Source of the DNA: Streptomyces ferrugineus
GTDB taxonomy: Bacteria > Actinomycetota > Actinomycetes > Streptomycetales > Streptomycetaceae
Length of the DNA: 64,000 nucleotides
Assembly: GCF_015160855.1 (NCBI RefSeq)
Contig: NZ_CP063373.1
Span: 4,712,001 to 4,776,000, forward strand
Direction: 5' to 3'
Position numbers and translations under genes: made by a program
Shown here: positions 54,568 to 62,202 of the stretch, piece after piece
Position numbering within the stretch: position 1 is the stretch's first letter
How the letters are laid out: each line of letters begins with the position of its first letter
The notes under the pieces: generated by a model
What the model saw: only the letters and a program-made list of their open reading frames with translations
Databases searched by the model: none
What the model was told of the DNA's origin: nothing

Positions 54568-55805
54568 TGTGCTGACCTCTTCCCTGAGTTTTCTCGTGCC
54601 CACTCGCCGAGGACGGGGACGCATTCCTCGGCGAAGTACTCGTAGTCGGCGGCGGTGTTGTAGACGTGGGCGGACAGGCGCATGTAGCCGATGCCGGCGA
54701 AGCTGGTGAAGGCCGCTTCCACGCCCAGCTCGAGAGCCGCCCGGTCGCGCAGTGCGTCGGCCTCGATGCGGTCGGCGGCCAGTCCGTCCGGTAGGCGCAC
54801 CAGACGCATGCCGGGAACGGGCATGCCGACGTCGACCGCGCTGTCCACGCCGGTCAGTTCGGCGAGCGCGGTGCCGACGACACCGGCGCCGTAGTCGGCC
54901 AGGTCGTCCATGTAGCGGCGGGCGGCGGGCCATCCCCAGGTGCGCTCGACGAAGGCGAGGGACGTCGGCGCGGCCAGGTAGGCGGTGGCGTCGACGGTGC
55001 CCTGCTGGTCGAAGCGGTCCGGGTAGGGGTCGGCCGCGGCCCAGGAGTCGATGAGGGGGTGGAGCCGGTCGCGCAGCGGGCCGCGGGCAACCAGGGCGGC
55101 CGTGCCTCGCGGGGCGCAGCCCCACTTGTGGAGATTGCCGGTCCAGACGTCGTAGGTCGCGTCGGCGAGCGGTTCGGCGAGCAGGCCGGGCGCGTGCGCG
55201 CCGTCGACGAGGACGGGGATGCCGCGTCGGCGGGCCTCCGCCCCGATGCGCTCCACCGGCAGCCGGCGCGCGGTCGCCGAGGTGATCTGGTCGACGACGA
55301 CGAGCTCGGTGGCCGCACCGAGTTCGGCCACCACGGCCTCGTACGCCTCGTCCTCGTCCGCGTCGAGCGGCACCTCGGCCGTACGTACCCGGCCGCCCCA
55401 GCGCCGTGCCAGCCGCTCGGCGCCCATCGTCACGGCCCCGTAGCCGTGGTCGGTGACGACGATCTCCCCGCCGGGTCGCAGCGTGAGGGCGGCGTAGACG
55501 ACGCTCGCGCCGGCGCTGGCGTTCGGCACCAGGGCGAGGTCGCCGGGACCGACGTGCAGGAAGTCGGCGAGCTCGACACGGGCGGCGGCGAGGCGCTGGG
55601 GGAGCGCCGGGAACCACACCACGGGTGAACGCTCCATCTCCACGCGCAACAGCTCCTGACGCTCCTGAGCCACCAGCGGAACCGCCCCGAAGGAGCCGTG
55701 GTTCAGGTGCTTGAGGGCCGGATCCAGCGACCACGCCCGGTCGGCGGGTCGGCCGTCCGCCAGCAGCAGAGGGCGCGGTGCGGTGGTCACCTCGGTCTCG
55801 CTCAC
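54564..55805 (-). CDS. Class V aminotransferase, isopenicillin N epimerase-like
   Basis: I choose GTG 55805 (MSETEVTTAPRPLLLADG) because GGAG lies five bases upstream; ATG 55817 lacks a site. The 413 residues are a PLP fold type I enzyme with LNHGSFGAVP, VPNASAGASVVYAALTLRPG, LVDGAHAPG (Asp201, His204) and the PLP lysine Lys227 in TGNLHKWGCAPRGTAALVAR. Relatives epimerise or desulfurise amino acids. It is the first gene of the ABC transporter operon, so it probably acts on the imported compound. Confidence 0.88.
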   Translation of the reverse strand: MSETEVTTAPRPLLLADGRPADRAWSLDPALKHLNHGSFGAVPLVAQERQELLRVEMERSPVVWFPALPQRLAAARVELADFLHVGPGDLALVPNASAGASVVYAALTLRPGGEIVVTDHGYGAVTMGAERLARRWGGRVRTAEVPLDADEDEAYEAVVAELGAATELVVVDQITSATARRLPVERIGAEARRRGIPVLVDGAHAPGLLAEPLADATYDVWTGNLHKWGCAPRGTAALVARGPLRDRLHPLIDSWAAADPYPDRFDQQGTVDATAYLAAPTSLAFVERTWGWPAARRYMDDLADYGAGVVGTALAELTGVDSAVDVGMPVPGMRLVRLPDGLAADRIEADALRDRAALELGVEAAFTSFAGIGYMRLSAHVYNTAADYEYFAEECVPVLGEWARENSGKRSAQ

Positions 55806-55921
55806 ATGACTCCACATCTGGGCAGGGCGGGGCCTACGGAAGCTCGGACTCCGCCAGACACATTTGATGACTCGGCATCCTGCACCACCTTTCTCGACCG
55901 AAACAAGGGTCGTACAGTGAA

Positions 55922-55936
55922 AGTCATCAGATGACT
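55922..55936. promoter_or_regulatory. FadR/GntR-type operator
   Basis: AGTCATCAGATGACT is a perfect 15-base palindrome with an A centre, in the gap between the divergent aminotransferase and GntR genes. A second related site, GATGACTCG at 55866-55874, repeats the right part of the first (GATGACTCG at 55930-55938) 64 bases away. Both are suited to binding a GntR dimer. Confidence 0.7.
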
Positions 55937-56035
55937 CGCCTGTGACACGCATCCGACACGTCTGACACTCGCTACAGTGCTCCGAGGGGCCGACGGCATG
56001 ACCGCCGGACCGCCCAGGGGAGGAAGAGGGGACGG

Positions 56036-56737
56036 ATGTCCGCAGTCGAGAAGGCGTTCCACGGCCTGCGCCACATGATCGGGACGGGACGCCTCGGTCC
56101 GGGCGAGCGCATTCCGCCCGAGGCCGAGCTCTGTGAGGAGTTGGGCGTCTCGCGAGGGTCGCTGCGTGAGGCCGTACGGATGCTCGCCGCCCTGGGCGTC
56201 ATCGAGCCCCGGCACGGCTCGGGCACATACGTCTCACAGCTGAGGCCCGAGGACGTGATCGGCAGCCTCTCCCTGACCCTGGAACTCCTGCCGCTCTCGG
56301 GCCTGTTGGAGGTCTACGAGATCCGGCGCGTCCTGGAGGCCCACGTGGCCGCGCAGGCGGCGGCACGCTGCACACCGGAGACCGTGCGCACCCTCTTCTC
56401 CCTCATCGAGGACATGGAGGCCACGAGCGACCCCACCAAGGCCTCCGAACTCGATCACCGCTTCCATGCGGAGATCGCCCGTGTGGGCGGCAACCCCACC
56501 CTCGCCACCCTCCTGGCGGTCTTCCGCGCCCGCTCCCGCAAGTACCAGGTCTTCACCCTGCCCGAAGGCCCTGACCTGCGCAGGAAGAGCGACGACGACC
56601 ACCGCGTCCTGGCCACCGCCATCGCCGACCGCGACCCCGTCGCCGCGGCCGGCGCGGCGCAGGCGCATGTCGCGCAGACGGAGCGGTGGCTGCGTGCGTT
56701 CATGCCGCCGGTGGAGGAGGCCGACGGCACGGACTGA
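56036..56737 (+). CDS. FadR-subfamily GntR regulator
   Basis: The 233-residue protein has the GntR winged helix (FHGLRHMIGTGRLGPGERIP, SRGSLREAVRMLAALGVIEP) and an FCD effector domain with metal-binding His residues (DHRFHAEIARVGGNP and the later DDDHRVLATAIADRD). GGGGAGGAAGAGG precedes ATG 56036. It is divergent from the aminotransferase/ABC operon and most probably represses it until its substrate is present. Confidence 0.9.
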   Translation: MSAVEKAFHGLRHMIGTGRLGPGERIPPEAELCEELGVSRGSLREAVRMLAALGVIEPRHGSGTYVSQLRPEDVIGSLSLTLELLPLSGLLEVYEIRRVLEAHVAAQAAARCTPETVRTLFSLIEDMEATSDPTKASELDHRFHAEIARVGGNPTLATLLAVFRARSRKYQVFTLPEGPDLRRKSDDDHRVLATAIADRDPVAAAGAAQAHVAQTERWLRAFMPPVEEADGTD

Positions 56738-56744
56738 CCATCAG

Positions 56745-56765
56745 GGGGTGGGCGCCACCCACCCC
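56745..56765. terminator. Hairpin between convergent genes
   Basis: An 8-base-pair stem (GGGGTGGG/CCCACCCC) closes a five-base CGCCA loop, 8 bases after the stop of the GntR gene and 60 bases before the end of the convergent zincin-like gene. It can serve as a bidirectional terminator. Confidence 0.6.
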
Positions 56766-56824
56766 ACGAGCACGGCAACCTCGTACGACGCCGAGGAGTG
56801 AGGCATGGCCCAGGGCGACGGCGG

Positions 56825-57523
56825 TCAGGAAGTGGAGTTGAGTGTCTGACGGGCGGGGCCGTTGAGGCCGTGTGCGGCTGCTTCCCGGCCCACTCCGACC
56901 AGCTCGTTCACCCTGCGGTAGACGTGCACGAACCGCGGGATCGTCAGGTAGCCGAGCTGCCCGGTGCGGCCGTCCTCGGCGTGCAGCCGTGCGTAGTCGC
57001 AGACGCCGTTCAGTACGAGCCTGCCGAAGCCCAGCAGGATCGAGGCGACCTCGGTGCGGACCTCCTCCGGGTCCGAGAGGCGGCTGACGGTCGGTGCCAG
57101 GGCCGTGGTGGTCGTTTCGGCGTCACGCAGCTTCTGGTGGCCGTGGTGTACCAGGTACAAGTGGGTGAGCTCGTGCGCGAGCACCATCTTCACCGCGTCG
57201 AGCGAACGGTACAGATCGTTGTCGAGGTACAGCGAGAAGCGCCCGTCCTGCCCCTGCGGCGCCCTGCGCTCGAGCCGCCCCGGTTCCGGGAGCCCGGCAT
57301 GGATGAGGATCCGTTCCGGCGGCAGGACCTCCTCGTCCAGGCCCAGCCACCTCAGGTACTTGACGTAGTAGTGCCGCGTCGACCCTACGAGAGTGGCGGG
57401 ATCGAAGAGGAAGTCGTCGCCTCGCCGCGGCCGTTCCCCGCAGATGACGGGGAAGAGCTCGCCGACGAGGGCATCCAGATCGTTCGGGGCGTACTCCGGG
57501 GCGGTGCTCTGCGCGGTTGCCAT
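56825..57523 (-). CDS. Zincin-like protein with HELTH motif
   Basis: The 232-residue protein contains a HExxH zinc-metallopeptidase motif, HELTH, at residues 117-121, within the helix VKMVLAHELTHLYLVHHG. A downstream helix EVASILLGFGRLVLNGVCDY offers a possible third ligand (Glu). The N-terminal 110 residues form an alpha/beta region with LYLDNDLYRSLDAV. No signal peptide or membrane segment is seen, so it would act inside the cell. I do not recognise the family. Confidence 0.7.
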   Translation of the reverse strand: MATAQSTAPEYAPNDLDALVGELFPVICGERPRRGDDFLFDPATLVGSTRHYYVKYLRWLGLDEEVLPPERILIHAGLPEPGRLERRAPQGQDGRFSLYLDNDLYRSLDAVKMVLAHELTHLYLVHHGHQKLRDAETTTTALAPTVSRLSDPEEVRTEVASILLGFGRLVLNGVCDYARLHAEDGRTGQLGYLTIPRFVHVYRRVNELVGVGREAAAHGLNGPARQTLNSTS

Positions 57524-57607
57524 GCGCGTGATGGTGCCGAAGTCTCGCCGGGAGGGGTCCCGGGAGCGGATGGCGTCCCACTTCGTGTCACTCGGCGGAG
57601 GGAGTGA

Positions 57608-58264
57608 TCAGTGCTCGGCTCGATGGCGTCGCATCAGGATCGCGGTGAACTGCTGGGACGTGCCCCACGGAGTGAGGTGGTCCTCACCGGCGGTGTCGAC
57701 GAGGTGGAAGCCGGGGAACTGGGCGGCGAGTTCGGCATGGGTGTAGCGGACGATGGGGAGGCCGCTGCACGTGGTCGGGCCGTCCGGGCCGAACGTCGCC
57801 ACGACGAGCCATCCGCCCGGCCGCAGCGAACGGTCCAACGACGCGAGGTAGTCGGCGCGTTCCTCGGGCTCGATGAGGAAGTGGTAGACGGCCCGGTCGT
57901 GCCACAGGGCGTACTGGCGTCCCATGCGCAGGTCGAGGACGTCGGCCACGGTGAGGGTGACGTCCGCCCCGGCCGGACCGAGCCGGTCGCGGACGGTCCG
58001 CAGGGCGGTGGCCGACAGGTCGACCGCCGACAGGTCGCGGTAGCCGCGATCGAGGAGGTGGTCCACCAGCGTCGACCAGCCGGCGCCCACGTCGATGACC
58101 GGCTCGTCGAGGCCGAGCCCGGCCTTGTCGACCAGGCCCAGGGAGAGCTCCGGGACCGACTGCCACCAGGAGACCCCGTCGACGTCCTTGTCGTGATGGA
58201 CGCCTTCCCAGAAGGCCGTACGGGCCGCTGTCTCGTCGGGGTGCGGAATGGCGTGGTCGGTCAT
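57608..58264 (-). CDS. Class I SAM-dependent methyltransferase
   Basis: The ATG is at 58264. The 218-residue protein has motif I VIDVGAGWSTLVDHLLDRG, the acidic strand LSAVDLSATAL, a VADVLDLR segment and RSLRPGGWLVVATFGPDGP. WHDRAVYHFLI is a feature of small thiol/toxic-metalloid methyltransferase-like proteins. It is divergent from the radical SAM operon and shares its upstream region, so the two may be regulated together. Confidence 0.85.
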   Translation of the reverse strand: MTDHAIPHPDETAARTAFWEGVHHDKDVDGVSWWQSVPELSLGLVDKAGLGLDEPVIDVGAGWSTLVDHLLDRGYRDLSAVDLSATALRTVRDRLGPAGADVTLTVADVLDLRMGRQYALWHDRAVYHFLIEPEERADYLASLDRSLRPGGWLVVATFGPDGPTTCSGLPIVRYTHAELAAQFPGFHLVDTAGEDHLTPWGTSQQFTAILMRRHRAEH

Positions 58265-58314
58265 GGTGCCGAGGGTAGACCCGGTGGGCCGGCCTTGAGC
58301 GGCACCGGGCGGTG

Positions 58315-58362
58315 CCGTCATGGTTCCGTAAGGCGGTGAGCCGCCGTCATGATTCCGTAAGG
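58315..58362. promoter_or_regulatory. Two 19-base direct repeats upstream of the radical SAM operon
   Basis: CCGTCATGGTTCCGTAAGG (58315-58333) and CCGTCATGATTCCGTAAGG (58344-58362) differ at one base and start 29 bases apart, close to three helical turns. They lie in the 144-base gap between the divergent methyltransferase and radical SAM genes. They are probably a tandem regulator site or part of an RNA leader. Confidence 0.65.
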
Positions 58363-58408
58363 GCCGAGCCACTCCTTGCCGAGCCCGGTCGTGGCTACGG
58401 TGACGACC

Positions 58409-59515
58409 ATGTTCCAGCTGACAGACCCCGACCGGGCACCCGGTCCTCTCGGTGACGTCGCGACCCTGGTCGACGGCGGTGACATGGACTGTGGCAGCGG
58501 TCTGCTGCTGCTGATCACCCGTGCGATGCGGCGTTTGGAGCCCGGGCAGTCGCTCGGTGTGCGCAGTGCGGAGGCGAGCGTCGTCACGGACCTGCCCGCC
58601 TGGGCCGACCTGGTCGGGCACGACGTCGTGGCCGAGGTCGCCGAGTCCGCCGGCGGCCCGTGGTGGTTCGCCGTGCGCAAGGCGCGCGGGCCTGGGCGGG
58701 AGACCCGGGCGGGCACGGTCTTCTCCCAGGGCGAGCGGACGCCGGTGGGCCGCCGGCTATGGCTCTACACCAACTTCGACTGCAACCTCGCCTGCGTGTA
58801 CTGCTGCGCCGAGTCCTCTCCGAAGGCCGCGGCCCGGCGCTTCGAACCGGCCCTCGCCGCCGCGGTGTTCGACGAGTTCCGGGCCCAGGGCGGCCGCGAG
58901 GTCTTCCTCACCGGCGGTGAGCCCTTCATGCACCCCGAGCTCGGCACCCTCGTCGATGCGGCGACCGGCCTGGAGCGCACCGTGCTGACCAACGGGATGA
59001 TCTTCGCACGGGGCAACCGCCGCAAGACCCTGGAGAACCTGGACCGTGACGTGGTCCTCCAGATCAGCCTCGACTCGGCCACGCCCGACCTGCACGACCG
59101 GCAGCGGGGCGCCGGCTCGTGGTCCCGGGCGCTCGACGGCATCGCGCTGGCCCGTTCGCTCGGATTCCGGGTACGGGTGGCCGCCACGCTGCAGGACGAG
59201 GACCCCGAAGGCGTCGACGCACTGCACCGGCGCCTCGACGACGCCGGGATCGCCACGGCGGACCGGGTCATCCGGCCGGTCGCCCACGAGGGCTTCGCCG
59301 ACCAGGGAGTGCACGTCTCCCTCGACAGCCTGGAGCCGGAGCCGACCGTCACCGCGGACGGCGCCTGGTGGCACCCGGTGGCGGTCACCAACGCCCATCT
59401 GCGCATCGCCGACGCCCCGCTGCCGCTCGCCGAGGTCTTCGGCGTCGTACGCGACACGCTCGCCGTGCAGGACGCGGCGGCCAGGACGGGACGGGAGGTG
59501 TTCCGCTGTGCCTGA
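58409..59515 (+). CDS. TusA-like domain fused to a radical SAM enzyme
   Basis: The ATG at 58409 starts a 368-residue protein. Residues about 15-80 resemble TusA sulfur carriers: GGDMDCGSGLLLLITRAMRR and DLPAWADLVGHDVVAEV. The active Cys28 is kept, but the usual Pro after it is Gly. Residues 115-330 are a radical SAM barrel with the cluster cysteines 125, 129 and 132 (TNFDCNLACVYCC) and the SAM-binding FLTGGEPFMHPEL. No SPASM domain follows; the C-terminal 30 residues end in FRCA. Such a fusion implies sulfur or selenium insertion or transfer. It overlaps the DoxD gene by 8 bases. Confidence 0.82.
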   Translation: MFQLTDPDRAPGPLGDVATLVDGGDMDCGSGLLLLITRAMRRLEPGQSLGVRSAEASVVTDLPAWADLVGHDVVAEVAESAGGPWWFAVRKARGPGRETRAGTVFSQGERTPVGRRLWLYTNFDCNLACVYCCAESSPKAAARRFEPALAAAVFDEFRAQGGREVFLTGGEPFMHPELGTLVDAATGLERTVLTNGMIFARGNRRKTLENLDRDVVLQISLDSATPDLHDRQRGAGSWSRALDGIALARSLGFRVRVAATLQDEDPEGVDALHRRLDDAGIATADRVIRPVAHEGFADQGVHVSLDSLEPEPTVTADGAWWHPVAVTNAHLRIADAPLPLAEVFGVVRDTLAVQDAAARTGREVFRCA

Positions 59516-60437
59516 GCGAACGACCACCCGGAAACGACGGGCGGGCTGGATCCTCGCGCCCGCCACCGATCCCGTCCCGCGCGGCCAGGCCGCCGGGGCG
59601 GCCTTCCTCCGTGTGCTGCTCGGTCTGATGTGGCTGCAGAACGTGTCGTGGAAGGTGCCCCCGGACTTCGGGAACGCCGACGGAGGGCTGTACAAGTGGA
59701 CGGCCTTCGCCGTGAGTCACCCGGTGTTCCCGCCGTACAGCTGGGTCGTGGAGAAGGCCGTCCTGCCCAACATCGAGGTCTTCGGCTGGGGTGTGCTGAT
59801 CACCGAGAGCGCCCTGGCGGTGCTGTTGCTGACCGGTGCCTGGGTGCGGGTGGCCGCGCTGGTCGGCGTGGGCATGTCCTTGTCCATCGGTCTCTCGGTC
59901 GCCTACGCCCCGCACGAGTGGCCATGGGCGTACTGGCTGATGATCGGCGCCCATGTGGCCATCCTGTTCTCCTCGGCGGGACGGGCGTTCGCCGTCGACG
60001 CGGTGCGGGCGGGCGTCGGCTCCGCCCGCAGGCTCGGCCTGGCATGGGGCGTGATCGCGGTGGTGCTCGGCGGCCTCGCGGTGCTGGGCTCGGCCGGGGA
60101 CGATCCCCTCGCCGCCAAGGGCCATTACGTGCAGGCCTGGAACCTGATGATCGGCGTCGGCCGCTACAACCTCGTCGGCAGCTTGGTGCTGGTCCTGATG
60201 GGCGTACTGCTGCTGGTGGCCGGGCGCGGCGGCGGCGCCCTCCTCAGCCGGGCGGCGGCAGTCGTCGGTGCGGCGGCCGCCCTGTCCCTGCACGCCCAGA
60301 TCGGCTTCAGCGACCCGCTCCTGGGCGGCACCGCGACCTCGGCGGCCCTCCTGCTGTCCGTCGCGCTGGTCGCCGCGGCCGTCGCCCGGAACAGGAACAC
60401 CGTCCCGAACGGAAACAAGGAGGTGTCGGGCCGGTGA
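59508..60437 (+). CDS. DoxD-like integral membrane protein
   Basis: The start is GTG 59508 after GGGAGG. The 309-residue protein has a cytoplasmic N-terminus and about eight helices. The block AAFLRVLLGLMWLQNVSWKV with PPDFGNADGGLYKW and the following PNIEVFGWGVLITESALAVL are typical of the DoxD/TQO family, the membrane part of thiosulfate:quinone oxidoreductase. It overlaps the genes on both sides (8 and 4 bases), showing tight co-translation. In this context it may transfer electrons from a reduced sulfur or selenium compound to quinone. Confidence 0.75.
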   Translation: MPERTTTRKRRAGWILAPATDPVPRGQAAGAAFLRVLLGLMWLQNVSWKVPPDFGNADGGLYKWTAFAVSHPVFPPYSWVVEKAVLPNIEVFGWGVLITESALAVLLLTGAWVRVAALVGVGMSLSIGLSVAYAPHEWPWAYWLMIGAHVAILFSSAGRAFAVDAVRAGVGSARRLGLAWGVIAVVLGGLAVLGSAGDDPLAAKGHYVQAWNLMIGVGRYNLVGSLVLVLMGVLLLVAGRGGGALLSRAAAVVGAAAALSLHAQIGFSDPLLGGTATSAALLLSVALVAAAVARNRNTVPNGNKEVSGR

Positions 60438-61354
60438 GACCGATGACCCGTCGTACGTTGCTCCTCGGCGCCGGGGCGACGTTCCTGGCGAGCGCCTGCG
60501 GCAGCGGGGGAGGGGGTGTGGGCGCGGCCGGGAAGGGAACGCGCCGGCTCGGCATCTCCGCCATCCCCGATCAGGACCCCGAACTGCTGGGCCGGCTCTA
60601 CCCCGCCGTGGCCGAGCGGTTCGCCGACGCGACCGGCCTCAAGGTGGCCTACCGCCCCGTCACCGACTACACCGCCGTGGTGCGGGCCTTCGAGATCGGC
60701 GACATCCACCTGGCCTGGATGGGCGGGCTGACCGGCGTACAGTCACGCCAGCGGGTGGCGGGCGCCACCGCCCTCGCCCAGCGTGACATCGACGCCGACT
60801 TCCACAGCCTGTTCATCGCCCACAAGGACTCGGGGCTACGGCCGTTCGACACGACGGAAGGGCTGCGCGGCCTCGCCGGGCACACCCTCACCTTCGGCAG
60901 CGAGACCTCGACGTCCGGCCGGCTCATGCCCCAGTACTTCATGCGGCAGGCCGGACTGAAACAGAGCCAGCTGCGCGGCAAGCCGGGCTTCTCAGGCTCC
61001 CACGACGCCACCATCGAACTCGTCGCGGGCGGCAGCTTCGAGGTCGGGGCCGTCAACGAGCAGGTCTGGGACGCCACGGTCGCGGCGGACGACGTCGACC
61101 TGAGCAAGGTGACCGTCCTGTGGCGCACCCCCGGCTACGCCGACTACCACTGGCTGGCCCGCCCGGACCTCGACGACACCTTCGGCGCCGGCACCGAGAA
61201 GAAGGTGCTGGACCTGCTCCTGGGGCTCGACGACCAGCGGCCCGAGGACGCGGAGCTGCTGAAGCTCTTCGGCGCCAAGTCCTTCGTACGGACGAAGAAC
61301 TCCGCCTACGACCGGATCGAGGACGTGGCCCGCGACCTGGGGCTGCTGCGGTGA
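60434..61354 (+). CDS. PhnD-like ABC substrate-binding lipoprotein
   Basis: The GTG at 60434 overlaps the DoxD stop (GTGA). The N-terminus has a twin-arginine motif (TRRTLLLGAG) and a lipobox ending in LASAC, so export may use Tat. The fold is that of the phosphate/phosphite/phosphonate-binding family (PhnD): RLGISAIPDQDPELLGRLYP, AFEIGDIHLAWMGGLTGVQS, LTFGSETSTSGRLMPQYFM and GSFEVGAVNEQVWD. Some relatives are annotated as selenate or sulfonate binders. The true ligand is probably a small oxyanion. Confidence 0.83.
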   Translation: MRPMTRRTLLLGAGATFLASACGSGGGGVGAAGKGTRRLGISAIPDQDPELLGRLYPAVAERFADATGLKVAYRPVTDYTAVVRAFEIGDIHLAWMGGLTGVQSRQRVAGATALAQRDIDADFHSLFIAHKDSGLRPFDTTEGLRGLAGHTLTFGSETSTSGRLMPQYFMRQAGLKQSQLRGKPGFSGSHDATIELVAGGSFEVGAVNEQVWDATVAADDVDLSKVTVLWRTPGYADYHWLARPDLDDTFGAGTEKKVLDLLLGLDDQRPEDAELLKLFGAKSFVRTKNSAYDRIEDVARDLGLLR

Positions 61355-62202
61355 GCGACGACGACTCCGCGCCGGTGATCCGGCTGCGTCGCGCGGGGCG
61401 CCGGTTCGGCGCGCACGCGGCGCTGAGCGACCTGGACCTCACCATCCACGCCGGGGAACGGGTTGCGGTGCTCGGCGCCAGCGGCGCCGGCAAGAGCACG
61501 CTTCTCGCCCTGCTCAACGGGTCGTTGGAACCCAGCTCGGGCAGTGTGGAGGTCCTCGGCGAGGACCTCGCAAGCCTCTCCGCCGCCCGGCGGCGGCCGC
61601 TTCAGCGCCGTATCGGCTCGGTGAGCCAGAACCTCGCCCTGATCGAGCAGGTCCGGGTGGTGCACAACGTCAACGCGGGCCGGCTCGGCCGGTGGAGCAC
61701 CGCACGGGCACTCGCCTCACTGGTCTGGCCCCGGTCGCTCGACGGCGTGCGGGACGCGCTCGACCAGGTCGGGCTGGGCTGGGCGCTGTACGAACGCACC
61801 GAACGACTGTCCGGCGGCGAGCGGCAGCGGGTGGCGATCGCCCGACTCCTGGTGCAGGCCCCGGAGTTGGTGATCGCCGACGAACCCGTCTCCAGCCTGG
61901 ACCCGGTACGCGCAGCGGAAGCCCTGGCCCTGCTGAGCAGACCGGACGCCGGTCCTGCAACGCCCCAAAGGGGCGCGGGGAACTGCGCGACAAGCCACGA
62001 CGGCGCCGCAGACGTCCGACGACCTATCGCGGCACCCCTCGCGGAGCGGGCGCGCACCCTCGTGGTCAGCCTGCACCAGCCGACCCTCGCCCGCGAGCAC
62101 TGCACGCGGGTGATCGGCCTGCGCGAGGGCCGGATCGTCCTGGACCTCCCGGTCGCCGACGCGACGGACGCGGCCCTGCACGACCTGTATGAGCTCGCAT
62201 GA
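61351..62202 (+). CDS. PhnC-like ABC ATPase
   Basis: The GTG at 61351 overlaps the binding protein stop. The 283 residues hold Walker A (GASGAGKST, 42-50), the Q-loop (VSQNLALIEQ), the signature LSGGERQRVAIA (153-164), Walker B (LVIADEP, 173-179) and the D-loop SSLDP. The H-loop His242 is in VVSLHQPTLA. Between D-loop and H-loop there is an extra segment (about residues 199-232) that comes from an inserted interspersed repeat, in frame. Relatives lack this segment, but all catalytic motifs are intact. Confidence 0.87.
   Translation: MSDDDSAPVIRLRRAGRRFGAHAALSDLDLTIHAGERVAVLGASGAGKSTLLALLNGSLEPSSGSVEVLGEDLASLSAARRRPLQRRIGSVSQNLALIEQVRVVHNVNAGRLGRWSTARALASLVWPRSLDGVRDALDQVGLGWALYERTERLSGGERQRVAIARLLVQAPELVIADEPVSSLDPVRAAEALALLSRPDAGPATPQRGAGNCATSHDGAADVRRPIAAPLAERARTLVVSLHQPTLAREHCTRVIGLREGRIVLDLPVADATDAALHDLYELA
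61957..62045. repeat. Interspersed palindromic repeat inserted in the PhnC-like gene
   Basis: The stretch contains CGCCCCAAAGGGGCG (6-base-pair stem, AAA loop, 61961-61975) followed by CGGGGAACTGCGCGACAAGC and CACGACGGCGCCGCAG. I recall this sequence type as a widespread intergenic repeat in Streptomyces genomes. Here it lies inside a coding sequence without breaking its frame. Confidence 0.65.
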
